This document shows, one piece after another, positions 26,909-35,557 of a stretch of 51,070 bases of DNA. Every line of letters starts with the position of its first letter. The first letter of the stretch is position 1. Origin of the DNA: Myxococcales bacterium (GTDB lineage Bacteria > Myxococcota_A > Polyangia > Polyangiales > Ga0077539); NCBI GenBank assembly GCA_013298625.1, contig JAAFIF010000074.1:1-51070 (forward strand), read 5' to 3'. The notes beneath the pieces were generated by a model. It was not told where the DNA came from. It saw nothing but the letters and a program-made list of their open reading frames with translations, and did not search any database. A program made the position numbers and the translations under genes.

Positions 26909-27340
26909 ATGACGCCGATCGAACTCGAAGACACCCTCGCTGAGCTGGCCAAGACCGTCGCGCATCGACGCGAGTCGAGCACGAGCTACGAATTCGACTT
27001 CGCGCAGGCCGAGCACGGGACCTGCACCGTGATCGTCGCCGTCACGCCTTCGGGCGACGTCGTCGCGGCCTGGACCGAGGTGCGAGAGCTGCCTGCGGAC
27101 GGGTCGCTTTGGATCGCTGCGCTGCGCGCCAACGTGGACACGTACTTGACCGCCATCGGCACGATCAGCGACACGCTCATGGCGAGCTTTCGCCGGCGAA
27201 TTGGCCACCTTTCGAAGCACGAGCTGCTCGCTGCGATCGACGAGCTCGTCCGCGTCTCTCGGCTCTACTCGGGCCCTGCGCTCGAACGCGCAGGCGACGC
27301 CGTGACGCGCGCGATCCACGACGGTCCGACGAAGAACTGA
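26909..27340 (+). CDS. Small YbjN/CesT-like protein, partner of the preceding gene
   Basis: A 143-aa protein from ATG 26909, 10 bp after the previous stop. It begins with a helix (PIELEDTLAELAKTVAHRR), then strands with CTVIVAVTPSGDVVAAWTEV, then two helices. The layout matches the preceding protein and suggests a heterodimer or tandem duplication. No signal peptide or membrane segment. It ends 87 bp from the convergent kinase gene, and that gap contains no evident hairpin. Confidence 0.75.
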   Translation: MTPIELEDTLAELAKTVAHRRESSTSYEFDFAQAEHGTCTVIVAVTPSGDVVAAWTEVRELPADGSLWIAALRANVDTYLTAIGTISDTLMASFRRRIGHLSKHELLAAIDELVRVSRLYSGPALERAGDAVTRAIHDGPTKN

Positions 27341-27427
27341 GGCCCTACGTTCGCGTTGCGTGCCGCGCTCGGCGTCGGGATGCGCGCATCGGATGGTTTC
27401 GAATCTAGCTGCAAACTGTCAGTGATT

Positions 27428-28759
27428 TCAGCGTTGGTCGCGCAGGACCACCGCGCCGCTGCTGGCTTGCGGCCGCGCGTTGGCGCTTCGACGCGCGCGC
27501 CGTCGCGGCGGTCTCGGGTCGAGCGCAGCCGCCTCGGGCGCCGTCGCTTCGTGGGCGACTGCTGCAACCACCAAGGTCTCGGCGGGACGAGCTGCGGTGA
27601 CCACCGGCGGCACAGGAGCGGGCAAGGCCCGCGGCGCCGTGGTGGGCGTGGGCTGATGCTCGGCAGCGACCGCGGTGCGCGCGCTGCGTTGCAACCCGAG
27701 CGCGCTCACGAGCCCGGCGAGCGCCGCGGCCAACACCAACGGAATCGCCATCGACGCGCGTCCCCTGCGCCGTGCAACGAGCGGCGCTGTCGCCGGCGGC
27801 GCAGCTGCGGGCCGCGCGCTCTGGGTCGCCGTGAGCTCGGTGACCGCCAGCGATGTCGCGGTGCGCGTTCGCTTGCGCGGAGCGGCAGGGAGCAGCGGCT
27901 CGAGCGCGACGGCGAGCGCGCTGGCGTCAGCGAACGATCGCTCGGGGCGCTTGCTCAGGCACCGCTCGACGATCTCGACGAGGGCCGAAGAGAGCTCGGG
28001 GCACAGCCGTTCGAGCGCCGTGGGCTCGTTGTTGGCGATGTCGAAGAACAATCCCTGCACGGTCTCGCCGGAGAACGGCATCACCCCCGCGAGGCACTCG
28101 TACATCAGCACGCCGAGCGCCCACACGTCGTCGCTGGCGTCCGCGACGCGCGCGTTGGTCACCAGCGCCGGTGACATGTACTCGGGCGAGCCCGAAATCG
28201 TGTCGCGCAGCGAGCGCGTCGAGTCCGTCGACTGCGCGAGCCCGAAGTCGACCAGCTTGGGCACGAGCGCGTCGCCGTCGCGCGTGAGAAACACGTTGTC
28301 TGGCTTGATGTCCCGGTGCAGCATGCCGCGTGCGTGCGCGTGCGCGACGGCGGCGACGATGGGGCCGACGACCGCGAGCGTGTCGGCTTCGCTGAGCCGA
28401 TGCTTCGCTTCGAGGCGCGCGGCGAGCGTCTCGCCCGTGAGGCACTCCTGCACGATGTACAGCAAATCACCGTCGAAACCGACGTCGAGCACATCCACAA
28501 CATTGGGGTGACGCACCGCGCTCGCGCTGCGCGCCTCGCGCAAGAACGCCTCGCGCGTCTCGTCGTCGCCCGCGATCTCGGGGCGCAGCACCTTGATGGC
28601 CACCACGCGGTCGAGCAGCGTGTTGCGCGCGCGAAAGACCACGCCCATCCCGCCCTCGCCGAGCGGCGCTTCGAGCAGATATTTTTCAGCGATCGTCCTG
28701 CCTGCGGAGATGGCCGGTGCGCTCGGCCATCGCGGCGCGCCGTCGTCGAGAGCGGTCAT
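27428..28759 (-). CDS. Membrane-anchored Hanks-type Ser/Thr protein kinase
   Basis: A 443-aa protein from ATG 28759, chosen over ATG 28780 because GGAGGA lies seven bases upstream. Kinase motifs are intact: GEGGMG 34-39, K56 (VAIKVL), HRDIKPDN with D150 and N155, DFG 171-173, and SPEYMSPA for the APE region. A single transmembrane segment at 337-356 is followed by a Pro/Ala/Arg-rich extracytoplasmic tail with no sensor domain I recognise. Such PknB-like kinases are abundant in myxobacteria. The target is unknown, though the YGxPPP lipoprotein gene upstream on the same strand is a neighbour. Confidence 0.92.
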   Translation of the reverse strand: MTALDDGAPRWPSAPAISAGRTIAEKYLLEAPLGEGGMGVVFRARNTLLDRVVAIKVLRPEIAGDDETREAFLREARSASAVRHPNVVDVLDVGFDGDLLYIVQECLTGETLAARLEAKHRLSEADTLAVVGPIVAAVAHAHARGMLHRDIKPDNVFLTRDGDALVPKLVDFGLAQSTDSTRSLRDTISGSPEYMSPALVTNARVADASDDVWALGVLMYECLAGVMPFSGETVQGLFFDIANNEPTALERLCPELSSALVEIVERCLSKRPERSFADASALAVALEPLLPAAPRKRTRTATSLAVTELTATQSARPAAAPPATAPLVARRRGRASMAIPLVLAAALAGLVSALGLQRSARTAVAAEHQPTPTTAPRALPAPVPPVVTAARPAETLVVAAVAHEATAPEAAALDPRPPRRRARRSANARPQASSGAVVLRDQR

Positions 28760-28893
28760 CGCGAATCCTCCGAGCGACATCGGCTCGGACGTTGATGTTC
28801 GTTGTCATCGGAGGCGAGCCGCGTGCAGACGCGAGACGCCAAACAAACATCTTCTATGCGAGCCCACGGGCGGGCACAACGAGGTCCACCTGG

Positions 28894-29265
28894 TCAGCGC
28901 TTCGGCGGCGGCGGCGCGCCGTAGATGGGCTGATCGCGCGCTGCGCTCTCGCAGTCGGCGGCTTCGATGCCCGCGTCCCGCTGCGTCGTCGCGCGGCTCT
29001 GCTCTTCGCCGTGCGCTGAATCATCGAGCTGCGGAGGCGGAAGGCCGTAGGAGGGATAGATGTTCGACTGGCTCTGGCACGAGGCGAGCGCGAGGCTGCC
29101 GGCCACGACGAAGGCGGCGCGAGAGAAGAAGAGCCCGTCCGTCGTCGCCGTGGACGCCGGAGCTGCGATCGGTTCGAGCGAGCGCTCGCAGAACGGGCAG
29201 CGCGCTTCGTCGCAGCGGGCGTGGCGCGCGCAAGATGGGCACAGGCGAAGAGTCACCGAGGACAT
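28894..29265 (-). CDS. Zinc-ribbon lipoprotein-like peptide with two YGxPPP motifs
   Basis: A 123-aa protein from ATG 29265. Residues 9-26 form a zinc ribbon (CPSC ... CPFC). A hydrophobic segment at about 46-62 ends in a lipobox-like LAS-C63. The mature part has YGLPPP at 73-78 and ends in YGAPPPPKR. The order (cytoplasmic-type zinc ribbon, membrane segment, Cys, YGxPPP) is shared with the 94-aa product at 43317-43601, which sits next to a radical SAM/SPASM enzyme. This copy has no such enzyme beside it. It diverges from the gene at 29342 across 76 bp. Confidence 0.75.
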   Translation of the reverse strand: MSSVTLRLCPSCARHARCDEARCPFCERSLEPIAAPASTATTDGLFFSRAAFVVAGSLALASCQSQSNIYPSYGLPPPQLDDSAHGEEQSRATTQRDAGIEAADCESAARDQPIYGAPPPPKR

Positions 29266-29341
29266 TCGGCGATGCTACCGCGCACCGACGCGCGACAGCG
29301 TTGACACCGAGGGTTGTAGACCGGCACGAAGCAGGGGCCCG

Positions 29342-30292
29342 ATGACCGCCACCGAAGACCTCTTGCGCGAGTGCCGCGCACAACGATCGAACGAACCCAC
29401 CCGAGCGCTGATCGCCGCTGCGCAAGCGTTTGTGCGAGACGCGTTGCGCTCGTCGGAGCCGCAAGCGGCGATGGCCGCGGCGCTGCGCGAGTCGCTGTCG
29501 CCGACGGCGCTCTCGTGGGCGGCGATCGTGCTCGGGTCCGCCGTCGAGTCCGGCGCCGACCCGACGCCGGTGGGGCGCGTGCTGTTCGAGGCGTTCGACC
29601 GCGCGAGCGCGAAGGTGCTGGACACGAGCGTCTCGAAGGCCGAGCGCGACGCGGTCAGCGACGCGCTTCCGCGGCTCGCGCAGGGCGTGGTGGCGCACCT
29701 CGCGCGGATGCAATCGTTGCGCGACGAGCTCGCGACGGACGGAGCGCTGCTCGACCGCCTGACCGAGCGCGCGTTCGAGAACCCTTCGGTGCGCTGGGTG
29801 CGCGAGGCGATCGAGCGCGTGAGCGGTCCGCTGGTGGTGCTGCACCCGCTCAGCGGCAAGGGCGCGAAGCTGCGCATCGAGAACGTCTCGAACTGCTTTC
29901 ATTTGTTCTCGCTGGTGCAGTGCGCGATCGAAGAGCAGCTGCCCGGCGGACGCGCAGCGCGCAAGGTCGTCGTGCAGTGCGCGCGAGGCGCGATCGAAGC
30001 GCAGACCGACGATCAAGCCTGGTGGCACTACGGCGACCCGCGCTCGCCGAAGCCCGACATCGCGGCGTCGATCTGGGGCGAGGCCGCCGTGCGAACGATC
30101 CCCGAGATCGACGGCGCCCGCGTGCTCTTGCTCTGGCCGCCGCTGCTCGGCGCGCGCACGTGGGACTCGGGCTTCTTCGGGCCGTTTCTCGACGCGATGC
30201 CCGCCAACGTCGTGTTCGAGCGCGCGCTCACCGACGATGAAGCGCGCGAGTGGACCGCGCGGCTGGGGCTCGACGGGCTGGGACAGAACTGA
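29342..30292 (+). CDS. Uncharacterised cytoplasmic protein, 316 aa
   Basis: ATG at 29342 (MTATEDLLRE). The first ~150 residues are helical and Ala-rich. The second half is alpha/beta with SGPLVVLHPLSGKGAKLRI and VLLLWPPLLGARTWDSGFF as the most distinctive stretches. I recognise no family or catalytic motif. No signal peptide. It diverges from the YGxPPP peptide gene at 29265 and is followed 30 bp later by a membrane-anchored unknown. The longer frame upstream overlaps the divergent gene and is rejected. Confidence 0.75.
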   Translation: MTATEDLLRECRAQRSNEPTRALIAAAQAFVRDALRSSEPQAAMAAALRESLSPTALSWAAIVLGSAVESGADPTPVGRVLFEAFDRASAKVLDTSVSKAERDAVSDALPRLAQGVVAHLARMQSLRDELATDGALLDRLTERAFENPSVRWVREAIERVSGPLVVLHPLSGKGAKLRIENVSNCFHLFSLVQCAIEEQLPGGRAARKVVVQCARGAIEAQTDDQAWWHYGDPRSPKPDIAASIWGEAAVRTIPEIDGARVLLLWPPLLGARTWDSGFFGPFLDAMPANVVFERALTDDEAREWTARLGLDGLGQN

Positions 30293-30322
30293 CGGCACAC
30301 GGCTTGAACGACGAGCGCGGGT

Positions 30323-31375
30323 ATGGGCGCCGCACGCGTACGTTGGCCAGAGATTTTGCTGCTGATCGGGCTCGCATCGGCGGTGTTGTCCGTGTCCCTT
30401 CGCCCACGCGCTGCGCGTCAGGACCGACACGAGCCGCCGGCACCGCTGCCGTCGCAGCCGCGCGCGGCTGAGCCTCCGACGGTCGAGCGCACGACGAGCC
30501 CGGTCATCGCCGAGCGACGCGCGGATGTGTGCATGGACGTGCACGGAAACGAAGCGCCGCCGCTGCGCACGGTGCGCACGCGCGGCGAGATTGCGCCGTA
30601 CTCGCCAGAGATCGTTCGGCTCGCTGAGAGAGAGCCCCTTCCGCGCGGCTATCGGCTCGTGCGCGCGCTGCGGCTCGAGCCCGCCCGCGACGGCGCCGAC
30701 GGAACGATCGAGCTCCACCACCATCGACTCTTCGTCGACCGCGCGCACAGCCCGCGCAGCTCGCCGTGGCTGTTCGAAGACGTGTCCGCTGGCGGCGACT
30801 GCCAGGACCGTCGGCTCGTCCTGCGATGGGTCGCGCCCGACGGCGCCGTGCGCGATCAGCTCTCGATCCTCAGCGGCTACGCGGACGTTCGGCTGAGCGA
30901 CACGCCGTCGCGCGCGCGGCGATCGGTGTGGCTCGAGTTCGACAACTGCATGCTGCTGCGCAGGCAGTCGCATGAATTGCAGCTGTTTTCGCTGCGCGGC
31001 GGCCGGCTCGAGCTCGCGCCAGCGCTCGACGAGCGGGGCGAATGGACGACGCTCGACGCGCGGTCGAACCTTCAGTCGCGCTGGCGGCTCGACGCGCGCA
31101 GGGCGGGCAACGAGCTGAGCGTTCACAAGGTGTACTTGTATCGATCGACGCGGGGCGACGCGCACAACCGATGCGTGGACGAGCACTGGCAGTGGCGCTT
31201 CGACGGGCTGTGCTGGCGCCCGAGCGTGCGACGCGAGCGCGTGGCGGGGTCCGAAGGATCCGACGAGTGCGAGATCGTGGAGATGGTCCCCGAAATCGAG
31301 AACGTGCTGCGAGAGACGCGCGGCGGCGATCGCGCGGGAGACAGCGAGCCCGCCAGCGCGCCGTGCTCGGGGTAG
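30323..31375 (+). CDS. Membrane-anchored uncharacterised protein, 350 aa
   Basis: ATG at 30323. A single N-terminal hydrophobic segment (EILLLIGLASAVLSVSL) acts as an uncleaved anchor or signal peptide, followed by a Pro-rich linker to about residue 65. The remaining domain is beta-rich with several cysteines (C at VCMDVHGNEAP, GGDCQDR, FDNCMLL, NRCVDEHWQW) likely to pair outside the cytoplasm. No family recognised. It probably forms a transcript with the gene 30 bp upstream. Confidence 0.7.
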   Translation: MGAARVRWPEILLLIGLASAVLSVSLRPRAARQDRHEPPAPLPSQPRAAEPPTVERTTSPVIAERRADVCMDVHGNEAPPLRTVRTRGEIAPYSPEIVRLAEREPLPRGYRLVRALRLEPARDGADGTIELHHHRLFVDRAHSPRSSPWLFEDVSAGGDCQDRRLVLRWVAPDGAVRDQLSILSGYADVRLSDTPSRARRSVWLEFDNCMLLRRQSHELQLFSLRGGRLELAPALDERGEWTTLDARSNLQSRWRLDARRAGNELSVHKVYLYRSTRGDAHNRCVDEHWQWRFDGLCWRPSVRRERVAGSEGSDECEIVEMVPEIENVLRETRGGDRAGDSEPASAPCSG

Positions 31376-31919
31376 CGGATCGACGGTGCGCTCGTTCGGC
31401 GAGCGCGGCAAAATTCGCTACACCCACTTGCGAGTTCGACGACGAGGGGCCATTGGTCGAGCGCTCCGCGGTTCCCTCGCGGAACGATCGGGTCTTCTCT
31501 GGGGCCATGTGCTCGGCGACCTGCACTGCGACGCGCAGGTGCAGCGCGCGGCGACCTTCATCGCCGTCACCGTTCGGCGCCAGTCTCTCTTCGACCGCTT
31601 CGTTCTCCGCGCTGGATTCACCATCGAACCGCGGCGCACGGCCAGGCGTGCGCGTCCGCTCTGTCCAAACGCAATCCTGCGCAATCCACCAGTCAAAATC
31701 CTCCCCGACGGCGCGACGAACGCGAGCACCCTCAGCACCAGCGCTCTTTGCTTTCGCTTCGCCCGCGTCGCGAAGCGAAGAGCCTCTGGCACCGGCGACG
31801 ATCGTCTCTGCGCCCGTGGCTGCGGCCACGAGCCCGACGTTCGACCGCGCGCTGTCACCGCTCGCTCGTCGCGCCGTCGACCTATTTCGCCGACACGACT
31901 GCACCGATCCCACAAGCTG
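31376..31919. other. 544-bp segment without an assignable gene
   Basis: Long open frames run on both strands. A plus frame ends at TGA 31918-31920, overlapping the SPFH start as TGATG, which would suit an upstream partner; from ATG 31507 it would give about 138 Ser/Ala-rich residues. A minus frame through the same bases also looks protein-like (VGEDFDWWIAQDCVW). Both share the same wobble positions, so base composition cannot separate them. I see no hairpin or repeat. Confidence 0.4.
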
Positions 31920-33083
31920 ATGATCCGAACGCTCCTCCGCGAACACGTGCTCACGTCCCTCTTCGTCGCCGCGCACGAGCGCGCGGTGCTCATGGTCAAC
32001 GGTCGACCGACGCGGCTGCTCGGGCCAGGGTGGCACCCGCTGATCCCGCGGCTCATGACCGCGATTCGACTGGATATCTCCGCGGGATTCTCCGCTGCGA
32101 CGCCCGAGCTCACCGCCGTCACGCGCGGCGGCGAGCCTGAGCTGCGCGCGGTCGCCGACGACGAGCTCGGCCTCCTGCGCGTCGACGGCCGCGCCCGCAC
32201 CGTCCTCGGCCCCGGCCGCTGGGCCCTGTGGAACGCCCGCGAGCCCGTCACGCTCGAGCTGCTCTCGACCCGTGGCACACGCATTCAAGTGCCCGAAGAG
32301 TTTCGCGACAAGCTGCCGCCGAGCGCCGTGCAGACCGTCGTGGTCCCGCCGCAGAGCGAGGGTCTGCTCTACGTCAATGAAGCGCTGGTCGATCGCCTCG
32401 GCCCCGGCACGCATCACCTGTGTATTCGCGGCCGAAACGCCGCTGTGTACTCCTACAGCAAGCGCGAGCAAGAGATGCTCGTCACCCAGCAAGAAGCGAT
32501 GAGCAAGGACAAGGTGTCCCTGAAGCTCTCGCTCGTCGTGCGCTACCGCGTCGCGGACTGCGCCGTCGCCCACACGCAACACGAGAACATCTCGACGATC
32601 CTCTACTCCGACGCGCAGCTCGCGCTGCGTAAGCTGGTGAGCGAGAAGACCCTCGAGCAGCTGCTCGATCAGCGACCGCAGAGCGCCGCGACGCTGCTCG
32701 ACGAGCTTCGGGCGCGGCTCGCTCACAAGGGCATCGAGGTGCGCGGCGCAGAGCTTCGAGACGTCGGCGTCCCCGCGGCCATGCGTCTGCTGCTCAATCG
32801 CGTGATCGAGGCCGAGAAGCAGGCGGAGGCCAACCTCGTTCACCGCCGCGAAGAGACCGCGGCCACGCGCGCGCTCGCCAACACAGCGCGCCTGCTCGAA
32901 AACAACCCCACGCTCGCTCGCTTGAAAGAGCTCGAAGCGTGGAAGGACATCGCCGCCAGGGTCGGCACCGTCAACGTCGTCGCGTCGACGAACGGCGTGA
33001 TCGGCGCGGTGCTTCCCAGCGCGAGCGCTTCGCCGGCAGCGCGCGGGGGTGAGCCGCGACCGCCGAGCGACCTCGATGAATAG
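31920..33083 (+). CDS. SPFH/Band-7 (slipin-like) protein
   Basis: A 387-aa protein from ATG 31920. The central region has the SPFH signature: VVPPQSEGLLYVNEALVDRL, then KREQEMLVTQQEAMSKDKV, LKLSLVVRYRV, and LRKLVSEKTLEQLL. A charged helical stretch with VIEAEKQAEANLVHRREETA follows, typical of the coiled coil of stomatin/prohibitin proteins. The usual N-terminal membrane hairpin is not obvious, so membrane association may be peripheral. Slipins organise membrane microdomains and are often paired with NfeD, which is not seen here. It ends at 33083, one base before the end of the convergent gene. Confidence 0.88.
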   Translation: MIRTLLREHVLTSLFVAAHERAVLMVNGRPTRLLGPGWHPLIPRLMTAIRLDISAGFSAATPELTAVTRGGEPELRAVADDELGLLRVDGRARTVLGPGRWALWNAREPVTLELLSTRGTRIQVPEEFRDKLPPSAVQTVVVPPQSEGLLYVNEALVDRLGPGTHHLCIRGRNAAVYSYSKREQEMLVTQQEAMSKDKVSLKLSLVVRYRVADCAVAHTQHENISTILYSDAQLALRKLVSEKTLEQLLDQRPQSAATLLDELRARLAHKGIEVRGAELRDVGVPAAMRLLLNRVIEAEKQAEANLVHRREETAATRALANTARLLENNPTLARLKELEAWKDIAARVGTVNVVASTNGVIGAVLPSASASPAARGGEPRPPSDLDE

Positions 33084-34136
33084 TCACCGCGCTGTTGCTC
33101 CGTAGAAGCGCGTGCTGCTCAGCGCGAGCACCGTCGAGCGACCCGTCTGCGGATCGATGCGCAGCACCTGCCCCATGCACGAGAAGCCGTACAGCGTCGG
33201 TCCAAACGCCGCGAGGCCCCATACGCAGCCCGTCCCCACGTTGCCGACGATCCGCGGGGGCGCCGAGCGATCGGTGTGCAATTCGACCAGCGTATCGTTG
33301 GTCGTCGTGACGTCGGTGCGCGCCGTCGCGAGCAGTCTCCCTTCGAGCACGGCGAGGTCTCCGCTCGACTCGAGCCCCGGCGGAAACTCGGCCACCGCCA
33401 CGACGCTCATCGTCCCCACGTCGATGCGATACAGCGTGTTCTGCGCGGCCGCGTAGAGGGCGCCGTCCGGCGTCGCGTCGAGCGAGGCGAAGGGCAGCGG
33501 GGTGGCGAGCAGCAACGTCGTGGCGCCGGTGTCCGCGTCGAGCTGATAGAGCCCCGTCGAGCCGATGGCGTACAGCGTTCGATCCGGGTGCAGCGCGATG
33601 TCCGTCAGCGACGTGCGAACGGGGGCGATGGTGCGCACGCGCGCTGCGGGCAAGAGCACCTCGAAGAGCCCCGCTGCGCCGTGGGCGAACGCGCGGGCGA
33701 GGCACCCTTCGTCGGGATCGCAACGATGGCTGATCGGACAGAGCGCGTCGTCCGGCGCCCGCACGCAGCGGCGCTGCTCCTCGTCGCAGCTGTCGCGCGT
33801 GCACGCCACGCTGTCGCCGCACACGACGCCCGAGGACACGCAGCCCGCGCTCGGGTCGCACCGCTCGGATCCCGTGCAAAACAGCCCGTCGTTGCAGAAC
33901 GCGTCGTCGCCCTCGCGCGAGCAGCGCCCGAGGCGCAGATCGCAGCGATCCACGGTGCACTCGACGCCGTCGTCGCAGTCCGCATCGCGTCGGCACGGGG
34001 GCGCGACGTCTGCGACCGCTGCGTCTTCGCTCGCGACGTCGACGCGCGGGCCGATGAGCTCCGAGCGCGCACCGCAACCGAAGAGCGCGAAGGCGACGAG
34101 GGCGAGGGCAGCGCGATGGGGGACGGTGTTCAACAA
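33084..34136 (-). CDS. Cys-rich repeat lipoprotein with propeller-like domain, 350 aa
   Basis: Signal peptide and lipobox (LVAFALFGCG) lie at the very N-terminus. Residues ~35-125 contain tandem Cys-rich units of the 'CRRDADCDDGVECTVDRCD' kind common in myxobacterial surface proteins. The rest is propeller-like (YAIGSTGLYQLDADTGATTL). The only usable starts are TTG at 34136 or 34133, and both lie inside the inverted repeat 34119-34246; no ATG or GTG precedes the signal peptide. The repeat seems to have replaced the original 5' end, so the gene may be poorly expressed or newly started. It ends next to the SPFH gene without a gap. Confidence 0.75.
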   Translation of the reverse strand: MLNTVPHRAALALVAFALFGCGARSELIGPRVDVASEDAAVADVAPPCRRDADCDDGVECTVDRCDLRLGRCSREGDDAFCNDGLFCTGSERCDPSAGCVSSGVVCGDSVACTRDSCDEEQRRCVRAPDDALCPISHRCDPDEGCLARAFAHGAAGLFEVLLPAARVRTIAPVRTSLTDIALHPDRTLYAIGSTGLYQLDADTGATTLLLATPLPFASLDATPDGALYAAAQNTLYRIDVGTMSVVAVAEFPPGLESSGDLAVLEGRLLATARTDVTTTNDTLVELHTDRSAPPRIVGNVGTGCVWGLAAFGPTLYGFSCMGQVLRIDPQTGRSTVLALSSTRFYGATAR

Positions 34137-34246
34137 TTCACGAACTCACGTAACACACCGAACTCCCTCGCGAAGCGCGGCTCGTGAATTCTCGGGCTCC
34201 GTCCCCTCAACCCCCCGCAGTTCGTGAACTATTGAACACCGTCCCC
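34119..34246. repeat. 128-bp inverted-repeat element of the GGGGACGGTGTTCA family
   Basis: The left arm 34119-34146 and right arm 34219-34246 are reverse complements over 28 bases with two mismatches. The right arm shares its terminal 22 bases exactly with the arms at 22521. The interior differs from that element entirely. It lies between two minus-strand genes and covers the first 18 bases of the reading frame at 33084-34136. Confidence 0.85.
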
Positions 34247-34262
34247 GCCGTGCTCGGTTTGG

Positions 34263-35471
34263 TCACTCGGGCTTCGCGCGGGACTCGATGAGCGCCCACG
34301 CGACCGCCGTGGAGGCCTCGAGCTGCTCGGGATCCACGCGGTCCGCCGTGTCGTTGGGGTGGTGATAGTTGCGCGGAGCGTGCTGCTCGGGGTCGATGCA
34401 CGTCAGCGCCAGCGCGCGGTAGCCCTCGACCAAGAACGGCAGCGCGTCCGTCGCGCCCGCGGGGATCACGTACGTCTCGAGCTCGCGCTGCGTCGCCGTC
34501 ACCGACGCGGCCTTCGCCGCCGCGAGCAGGTCCTCGGGCTGCGGAACTCGATCGAGCTCGCCCTCTTCGAGCGCGTAGAGCGTCCCGTTCGACAGGGTGT
34601 CGAGCACGAAGACGTCGGTGTCGCTCGGGTTCCACAGGCCCTTCATCGAGCGAGCGAGGTGCGCGGCGCCGCCCGTCCCCGCTTCTTCGGCGCCCGTGAA
34701 CGCGAAGACCAGCTCGACGTCGTCCTGACGCTCGCGCGCCCATCGCTCGGCGAGCACCACCTGCGCAGCGCAACCCGACAGGTTGTCCGCCGCGCCAGGG
34801 ACCACCGTGTCCCGCAGCAGCACGTCCGCGTTGAGCACAAACGCCACCGCAGGCGCGAAGCACAAGACGGCCAGCACCAGCCACGACGGCTGATAGAGCC
34901 CCAGCGAAGCGAGCAGCTGCACCGCGGCCAGCGCGAGGATCGAGGCCATCGGCAGCGCGAGCTGCTTGCGCAAAAACGGCAGAAACTTCGGCGGCGGCGC
35001 GGCCACTTGCTTGAGCACCGCGGGGTCGAACATGAGCCCCGTGTACGCCGAGTCCGCGTGCGCGACGCACACGATGCGACGGCGCGTCTGTGTGCGCGCG
35101 GGCAGCGTCGCGATCATGTTCTGCGTCGCCACCGTCGGCCACACGCGGCGCAGCACGTGTCGTCGATGCTTGGCCTCCGATCGAAAGCTGTACCAGACGA
35201 ACAAGAGCCCGATCGCTGAGAGCAGCTTCGAGTGCATCCCGAGAAACACAAACGAGAGCGCCATCCCGAAGTGCATCGCCATCCCGCCGTAGATGTGCGG
35301 CGGAAAGCGAAATCCCTGCCAATCCACGCGGTATCCCGCGGCTTCGAGCCGCGTCGCGATGGCGGACTGCACGGCGCGCTCTCCGGCCGAGCCCGTGAGG
35401 CGCGTGGGCGCGAGGCTCGCGAGCCAGTGAAGGACGGCCGTGGCCGTCGTAGCGGTCTCAGAGGTGTTCAT
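34263..35471 (-). CDS. M28-family zinc aminopeptidase with membrane segments
   Basis: A 402-aa protein from ATG 35471. The M28 metal ligands are all visible in order: HADSAYTG (His, Asp), GAADNLSGCAA (bridging Asp), GAEEAG (catalytic and ligand Glu), DTLSNG (Asp) and NYHHPNDTADRV (His). Two hydrophobic regions, near residues 70-95 and 180-225, split the N-terminal half and suggest membrane anchoring, which is unusual for secreted M28 enzymes but known for membrane-bound subgroups. The likely reaction is release of N-terminal amino acids from peptides. Its stop lies 16 bp past the 34119-34246 inverted repeat. Confidence 0.88.
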   Translation of the reverse strand: MNTSETATTATAVLHWLASLAPTRLTGSAGERAVQSAIATRLEAAGYRVDWQGFRFPPHIYGGMAMHFGMALSFVFLGMHSKLLSAIGLLFVWYSFRSEAKHRRHVLRRVWPTVATQNMIATLPARTQTRRRIVCVAHADSAYTGLMFDPAVLKQVAAPPPKFLPFLRKQLALPMASILALAAVQLLASLGLYQPSWLVLAVLCFAPAVAFVLNADVLLRDTVVPGAADNLSGCAAQVVLAERWARERQDDVELVFAFTGAEEAGTGGAAHLARSMKGLWNPSDTDVFVLDTLSNGTLYALEEGELDRVPQPEDLLAAAKAASVTATQRELETYVIPAGATDALPFLVEGYRALALTCIDPEQHAPRNYHHPNDTADRVDPEQLEASTAVAWALIESRAKPE

Positions 35472-35557
35472 GGTCAATCGCCGCGCACTATAGCCCCGTC
35501 GCTGCTCCCGACGCGCGCAGCTACCGCGCGCACCCCGAGTGGTGCTTTCATCGACGC

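Noticed and set aside
28894..31411. A 796-aa minus frame spanning 29021-31411 that reads into the YGxPPP peptide region
   Set aside because: It is antisense to two consistent plus-strand genes, and its end overlaps the peptide gene in the wrong frame.
30870..32843. A 657-aa minus-strand frame antisense to the SPFH gene and its upstream region
   Set aside because: It runs antisense through a clear SPFH gene and becomes Arg/Ala/Ser-rich at its ends. Such mirror frames are common in GC-rich DNA where wobble bases coincide on both strands.
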